A stretch of 64,000 bases of DNA. Source: Rhodophyticola sp017644125 (GTDB lineage: Bacteria; Pseudomonadota; Alphaproteobacteria; Rhodobacterales; Rhodobacteraceae). The notes below the pieces were generated by a model. It saw only the letters and a list, made by a program, of their open reading frames with translations, did not search any database and had not been told where the DNA came from. The stretch lies in NCBI RefSeq assembly GCF_042140125.1, contig NZ_CP159473.1. One strand, 5' to 3'. Of this stretch, positions 60,976-64,000 are shown piece after piece (positions within the stretch are counted from its first letter, which is position 1; each line of letters begins with the position of its first letter). The position numbers were made by a program, and so were the translations under genes.

Positions 60976-60979
60976 GGCG

Positions 60980-61762
60980 ATGGCACGTGCGATCATTGCC
61001 GGGGCCGGCACCTTGCCGGCACTGCTCCTGAAGGCGGGGCCGGCGCATCTGGTGGCGTTCGAAGGTGTGGAAATCACGTGTGGCGGAGCCCCGGTTATCC
61101 CGGCCCGGTTCGAACAATTAGGACGTCTTTTCAAGACATTGCGGGCCGAGGGGATCGACGAGCTTTGCCTGGCGGGTGCGATGTCGCGCCCGCGGTTCGA
61201 CCCCTCCGCGCTTGATGAGGAAACCAGCGCGCTGATGCCGCGGCTGATGGCCGCCATCGGGCAGGGGGATGACGGGCTGCTGAGCAGCGTGATCTCGCTT
61301 CTGGAAGAGGAGGGGTTCGCGGTGCGCGCGGCCCATGAGCTGCGCCCGGACCTCGTGGCCGGGGAGGGCGGGCTTGCCGGTATCCCGACCGAGCGCCAGC
61401 TGGCCGATGCCGCCCGCGCCCGCGCCGTTCTGGCCGCCTTGGGGCCGCTGGATGTGGGGCAGGGCGCGATCGTGGCCGCAGGCCAGGTTCTGGGGATCGA
61501 GACGTTGCAGGGCACCGATGCGATGCTGGATTTCGTCGGCCGGACCCGGCCCGGCTCGCGTGGGGTTCTGGTCAAGCGGCCCAAGCCGGGGCAGGATCTG
61601 CGTGTCGACATGCCGGTCATCGGGCCCGACACGGTGCGGGGCGCGGCCAATGCCGGGCTTGCGGGGATCGAGATCGCCGCAGGCGGCGTATTGCTTCTGG
61701 AGCGCGGCGCCGTATTGGCCGAGGCCGAGGCGCGCGATGTCGCGATATGGGCCACGCCATGA
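60980..61762 (+). CDS. lpxI: UDP-2,3-diacylglucosamine diphosphatase LpxI
   Basis: A 260-residue LpxI, the alphaproteobacterial enzyme that replaces LpxH in making lipid X. Features: AIIAGAGTLPALLL at the N terminus, the LGRLFKTLRAEGIDELCLAGAMSRP stretch, DVGQGAIVAAGQVLGIETLQGTDAML and GVLVKRPKPGQDLRVDMPVIGP. Five bases after lpxA, and overlapping lpxB by four bases. Confidence 0.93.
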   Translation: MARAIIAGAGTLPALLLKAGPAHLVAFEGVEITCGGAPVIPARFEQLGRLFKTLRAEGIDELCLAGAMSRPRFDPSALDEETSALMPRLMAAIGQGDDGLLSSVISLLEEEGFAVRAAHELRPDLVAGEGGLAGIPTERQLADAARARAVLAALGPLDVGQGAIVAAGQVLGIETLQGTDAMLDFVGRTRPGSRGVLVKRPKPGQDLRVDMPVIGPDTVRGAANAGLAGIEIAAGGVLLLERGAVLAEAEARDVAIWATP

Positions 61763-62931
61763 CCGTCCGGCTGTTCCTGATCGCAGGCGAGCCCTCGGGC
61801 GACCGGTTGGGGGCGGCATTGATGGCAGGGCTGAAGGCGTTGCAGCCGGATACGGAGTTTCACGGGATCGGCGGGCCGCTGATGCAGGCCGAGGGCCTGC
61901 AAACGGTGTTTCCGATGGAGGAGTTGAGCGTTATCGGGCTTGCCGAGATCCTGCCGCGGCTGCGGGGGCTTCTGAAACGGGTCTCCGAAACCGCGGACCG
62001 TGTGGTGGCGATGCGGCCCGACGCCCTGATCACCATCGATATTCCGGAGTTTTCGCTGCGTGTGGCGGCCAAGGTGAAGGCCCGCGCGAAAGCCCTGCGC
62101 ACGATCCATTACGTTGCGCCGACAGTCTGGGCCTGGCGCAGCGGGCGGGCGCAGAAAATGGCCAGATCCATCGATCATGTGCTGGCGCTTTTCCCGTTCG
62201 AGCCGCGGCTGATGGAGGCCGCCGGCATGACCTGCGATTTCGTGGGCCACCCGGTGGCGACCGAACCGCTGGCCAGCGAGGCGGAGGCGCGCGCATTCCG
62301 CGCGGCCCACGGGATCGCCTCGGACGCGCCGCTGGTTCTGGTGCTGCCCGGGTCGCGGCGGGGCGAGGTGACGCGTCTGTCCCCGGTCTTCGGCGCGGCG
62401 TTGCGGCATGTGCAGGACACCCATCCGCAGGTGCGGATGGTGGTGCCGACCGTTCCGGCGGTGGCCAGTCTTCTGGCCGAAAAGGTGGCCGAGTGGCCGG
62501 ATGCGCCGGTGATCCTCGACCCGACGGCGATGACACCCGACGCCTATCAGGCCGAAAAGCGCGCGGCCTTCATGGCGGCGGATGTGGCGCTTGCCGCCTC
62601 GGGCACGGTCAGTCTTGAACTGGCGGCTGCGGCCACGCCCATGGTCATCGCCTATGACATGAGCTGGCTGTCGAAACAGGTGATCCGGGCGATGTTGAAG
62701 GTCGACACGGTGACCCTTGTCAATCTGGTGTCGGGCACCCGGACGGTGCCCGAATTTCTGGCCGAGAAATGCCTGCCAGAACCGATCGCCGGGGCGCTCT
62801 CGACGCTGCTGGAGGATGAGGAGGCGCGGGCCGCGCAGCAGGCGGCCGCCACGCGCAGCATGCAACTGCTCGGGCGGGGCGGCGAGGCGCCGGGCCTGCG
62901 CGCCGCGCGATCCGTATTGCGGGTGATCTGA
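61759..62931 (+). CDS. lpxB: Lipid A disaccharide synthase
   Basis: A 390-residue GT-B glycosyltransferase that joins UDP-2,3-diacylglucosamine to lipid X. Motifs: FLIAGEPSGDRLGAALM at the N terminus, MEELSVIGLAEILPRL, HYVAPTVWAWRSGR and LPGSRRGEVTRL. The C-terminal ASGTVSLELAAAATPMVIAYDMSWL completes the nucleotide-binding half. The ATG at 61759 overlaps the lpxI stop and ends the envelope cluster. Confidence 0.95.
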   Translation: MTVRLFLIAGEPSGDRLGAALMAGLKALQPDTEFHGIGGPLMQAEGLQTVFPMEELSVIGLAEILPRLRGLLKRVSETADRVVAMRPDALITIDIPEFSLRVAAKVKARAKALRTIHYVAPTVWAWRSGRAQKMARSIDHVLALFPFEPRLMEAAGMTCDFVGHPVATEPLASEAEARAFRAAHGIASDAPLVLVLPGSRRGEVTRLSPVFGAALRHVQDTHPQVRMVVPTVPAVASLLAEKVAEWPDAPVILDPTAMTPDAYQAEKRAAFMAADVALAASGTVSLELAAAATPMVIAYDMSWLSKQVIRAMLKVDTVTLVNLVSGTRTVPEFLAEKCLPEPIAGALSTLLEDEEARAAQQAAATRSMQLLGRGGEAPGLRAARSVLRVI

Positions 62932-62979
62932 TCCGGGCCTGCCGAAATGGCCGACGGCGATGGCGCGCGCGGGGCGGGG

Positions 62980-63450
62980 TCAGCCCGTGAAGTCGGCCGG
63001 ATCGGCCCCGCTCAGCTGTTGCAGAAGACCGGGTGCGACGGGGAAGATATGGCGCGGCGTGCCGGCCGCGGCATAGACCTGCGCGAAGTCCAGAAGACGC
63101 GGATCGAACCAGGCGCGGATCGGGTTGAGATGGCCGATTGGGGCCACACCGCCGATGGCGAAGCCGGTTTGTGCGCGGATCAGCGTGGCATCGGCCTTGC
63201 CCAGGGGCTCACCCGCCAGCGCACTGGCCTTGCCGGCATCGACCTGATTGCCGCCTGCGGTGATGAAGAGCACGGCCTGTCCGCTGGTTTCGGCCCGGAA
63301 AATGATCGACTTGGCGATCTGGTCGATCTCGCACCCGGCGGCCTCCGCCGCCTCTGCGGCCGTGCGTGTCGTCGCCGGCATCTCCAGCACGGTTTCCTGT
63401 ACGCCGGCCTCGGCCAATGCGCGTTTCACCCGTTTCAGGCTCTTGCTCAT
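62980..63450 (-). CDS. YbaK/EbsC family deacylase
   Basis: A 156-residue protein of the YbaK/prolyl-tRNA editing family. The core includes IAKSIIFRAETSGQAVLFITAGGNQVD with the lysine of the active site, and TGFAIGGVAPIGHLNP, the GXXXP loop. Members hydrolyse mischarged aminoacyl-tRNAs such as Cys-tRNA(Pro), but free-standing subgroups differ in specificity. ATG 63450 (MSKSLKRVKRAL) is preferred over longer upstream frames. Convergent with lpxB; divergent from the next small gene. Confidence 0.85.
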   Translation of the reverse strand: MSKSLKRVKRALAEAGVQETVLEMPATTRTAAEAAEAAGCEIDQIAKSIIFRAETSGQAVLFITAGGNQVDAGKASALAGEPLGKADATLIRAQTGFAIGGVAPIGHLNPIRAWFDPRLLDFAQVYAAAGTPRHIFPVAPGLLQQLSGADPADFTG

Positions 63451-63521
63451 CCGGTTTGTCCCTTGTCTGCCGGAGGTGACCATTGCAAGGATCGTCGCGG
63501 GCAGCAAGACGAGGCGCGGAG

Positions 63522-63887
63522 ATGGCGATGGACAACGAAATCAGAAATGCCGAACGCGCCGTCTGGGAGGCGCTGAAAGCCGGGGACCCCAGTGCCGATG
63601 CGGCCTGTCTGAGCGCGGATTTCCTTGGGGTCTACCCGTCCGGCTTTGCGGATCGGGCCGCCCATGCCGGGCAACTTGCCGAAGGACCGAGTGTTGCCGC
63701 CTACCGGATCGGCGAGGAACATCTGATGCCGCTTGGGCCCGATCACGTGCTTTACGCGTATCGCGCCGATTTCCAGCGGCCCGCCGGCGGGTGGGAGGCG
63801 ATGCTGGTCAGCTCGGTCTGGCGCCGCGAGGGCGCCGGCTGGATCAACGTCTTCAGCCAGGACACCCCGCTTGCGTTGACGGGCTGA
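63522..63887 (+). CDS. SnoaL/DUF4440-like small protein
   Basis: A 121-residue protein with the look of the NTF2-like/DUF4440 superfamily: an N-terminal helix (RNAERAVWEALKAGD), a strand region ending in FLGVYPSGFADRA, and a sheet with YAYRADFQRPAGGWEAMLVSSVWRRE. The fold commonly serves small enzymes or stress proteins; no active-site pattern is clear. ATG 63522 has GAGG seven bases upstream; ATG 63528 with GGAG six bases upstream is equally possible. Confidence 0.65.
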   Translation: MAMDNEIRNAERAVWEALKAGDPSADAACLSADFLGVYPSGFADRAAHAGQLAEGPSVAAYRIGEEHLMPLGPDHVLYAYRADFQRPAGGWEAMLVSSVWRREGAGWINVFSQDTPLALTG

Positions 63888-63909
63888 GCCGCGCGCGCCA
63901 TCAAGGGCC

Positions 63910-64000
63910 ATGAGCTTCGTCGCCCGCCTGACCCGCCACCCGATTGCCTTCGATCCCGACAGAGGGGCCGAGGCGCTGGCCCTGTTGCCGGATCTGCCGG
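63910..64000 (+). CDS. Start of a gene resembling glnE, truncated by the window edge
   Basis: Only the first 30 codons are present, starting MSFVARLTRHPIAFDPDRGA. The start follows AAGGGCC. The N-terminal sequence resembles that of glutamine-synthetase adenylyltransferase (GlnE) in related bacteria, but too little is visible to be sure. Confidence 0.45.
   Translation, partial: MSFVARLTRHPIAFDPDRGAEALALLPDLP

Overview
The window is a contiguous piece of a high-GC alphaproteobacterial chromosome, most likely from the Rhodobacteraceae/Roseobacteraceae. The evidence is the type of its genes: a B12-dependent ribonucleotide reductase, LpxI rather than LpxH, a usg gene divergent from gyrA, an RTX protein ending in a Hint domain, a YqaA/dsbB pair and TRAP transporters. 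Gene order is also typical of that group. I saw no prophage, insertion sequence, CRISPR array or integration scar. Most of the window is core chromosome with some accessory transport and catabolic loci.

Layout. 1-6.2 kb: the 3' end of recG, a 43-codon membrane peptide behind a LexA-type box, an Fe-S scaffold gene, hisI, gluQ, a methyltransferase, trmFO and a small membrane protein. 6.2-12.5 kb: gyrA, usg, then an arginase-ornithine cyclodeaminase operon divergent from an Lrp/AsnC regulator. 12.5-18.2 kb: dsbB and a YqaA protein, then a TRAP transporter whose substrate-binding gene is separated from the permease genes by a strong hairpin and an FAD monooxygenase. 18.3-25.6 kb: tRNA-Leu(CAA), a large LamG-RTX-Hint protein, a MocA-like nucleotidyltransferase that seems to start at ATC, and a dimethylglycine/sarcosine dehydrogenase-like flavoenzyme. 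25.7-36.3 kb: a DUF2254 protein, a CorC/HlyC transporter, xerD with an exported protein and a 44-residue membrane peptide, divergent aroK-aroB, gpt, fabI, pdxH, a double cold-shock-domain protein, a DUF192 protein and tRNA-Pro(UGG).

36.3-50.6 kb: nrdJ behind two candidate NrdR boxes, an orphan GrlR-like gene, a DUF1206 protein, a complete Opp/Dpp-type peptide ABC transporter, an AraC-type regulator and miaA. 50.7-62.9 kb: the envelope cluster pyrH-frr-uppS-cdsA-dxr-rseP-(45-residue peptide)-bamA-skp-fabZ-lpxA-lpxI-lpxB, which covers isoprenoid and phospholipid precursors, outer-membrane protein assembly and lipid A. 63-64 kb: a YbaK-type deacylase, a small SnoaL/DUF4440-like protein and the first codons of a gene that resembles glnE.

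The observations most worth following are the LexA-boxed 43-residue membrane peptide (a possible SOS checkpoint or toxin peptide), the ATC start of the MocA-like gene, the GrlR-like gene outside any type III secretion locus, the monooxygenase inside a TRAP operon, and the uncharacterised exported protein/peptide pair upstream of xerD. No experiment or database search was run. Functions come from motif and family recognition, and regulatory sites were read by eye.
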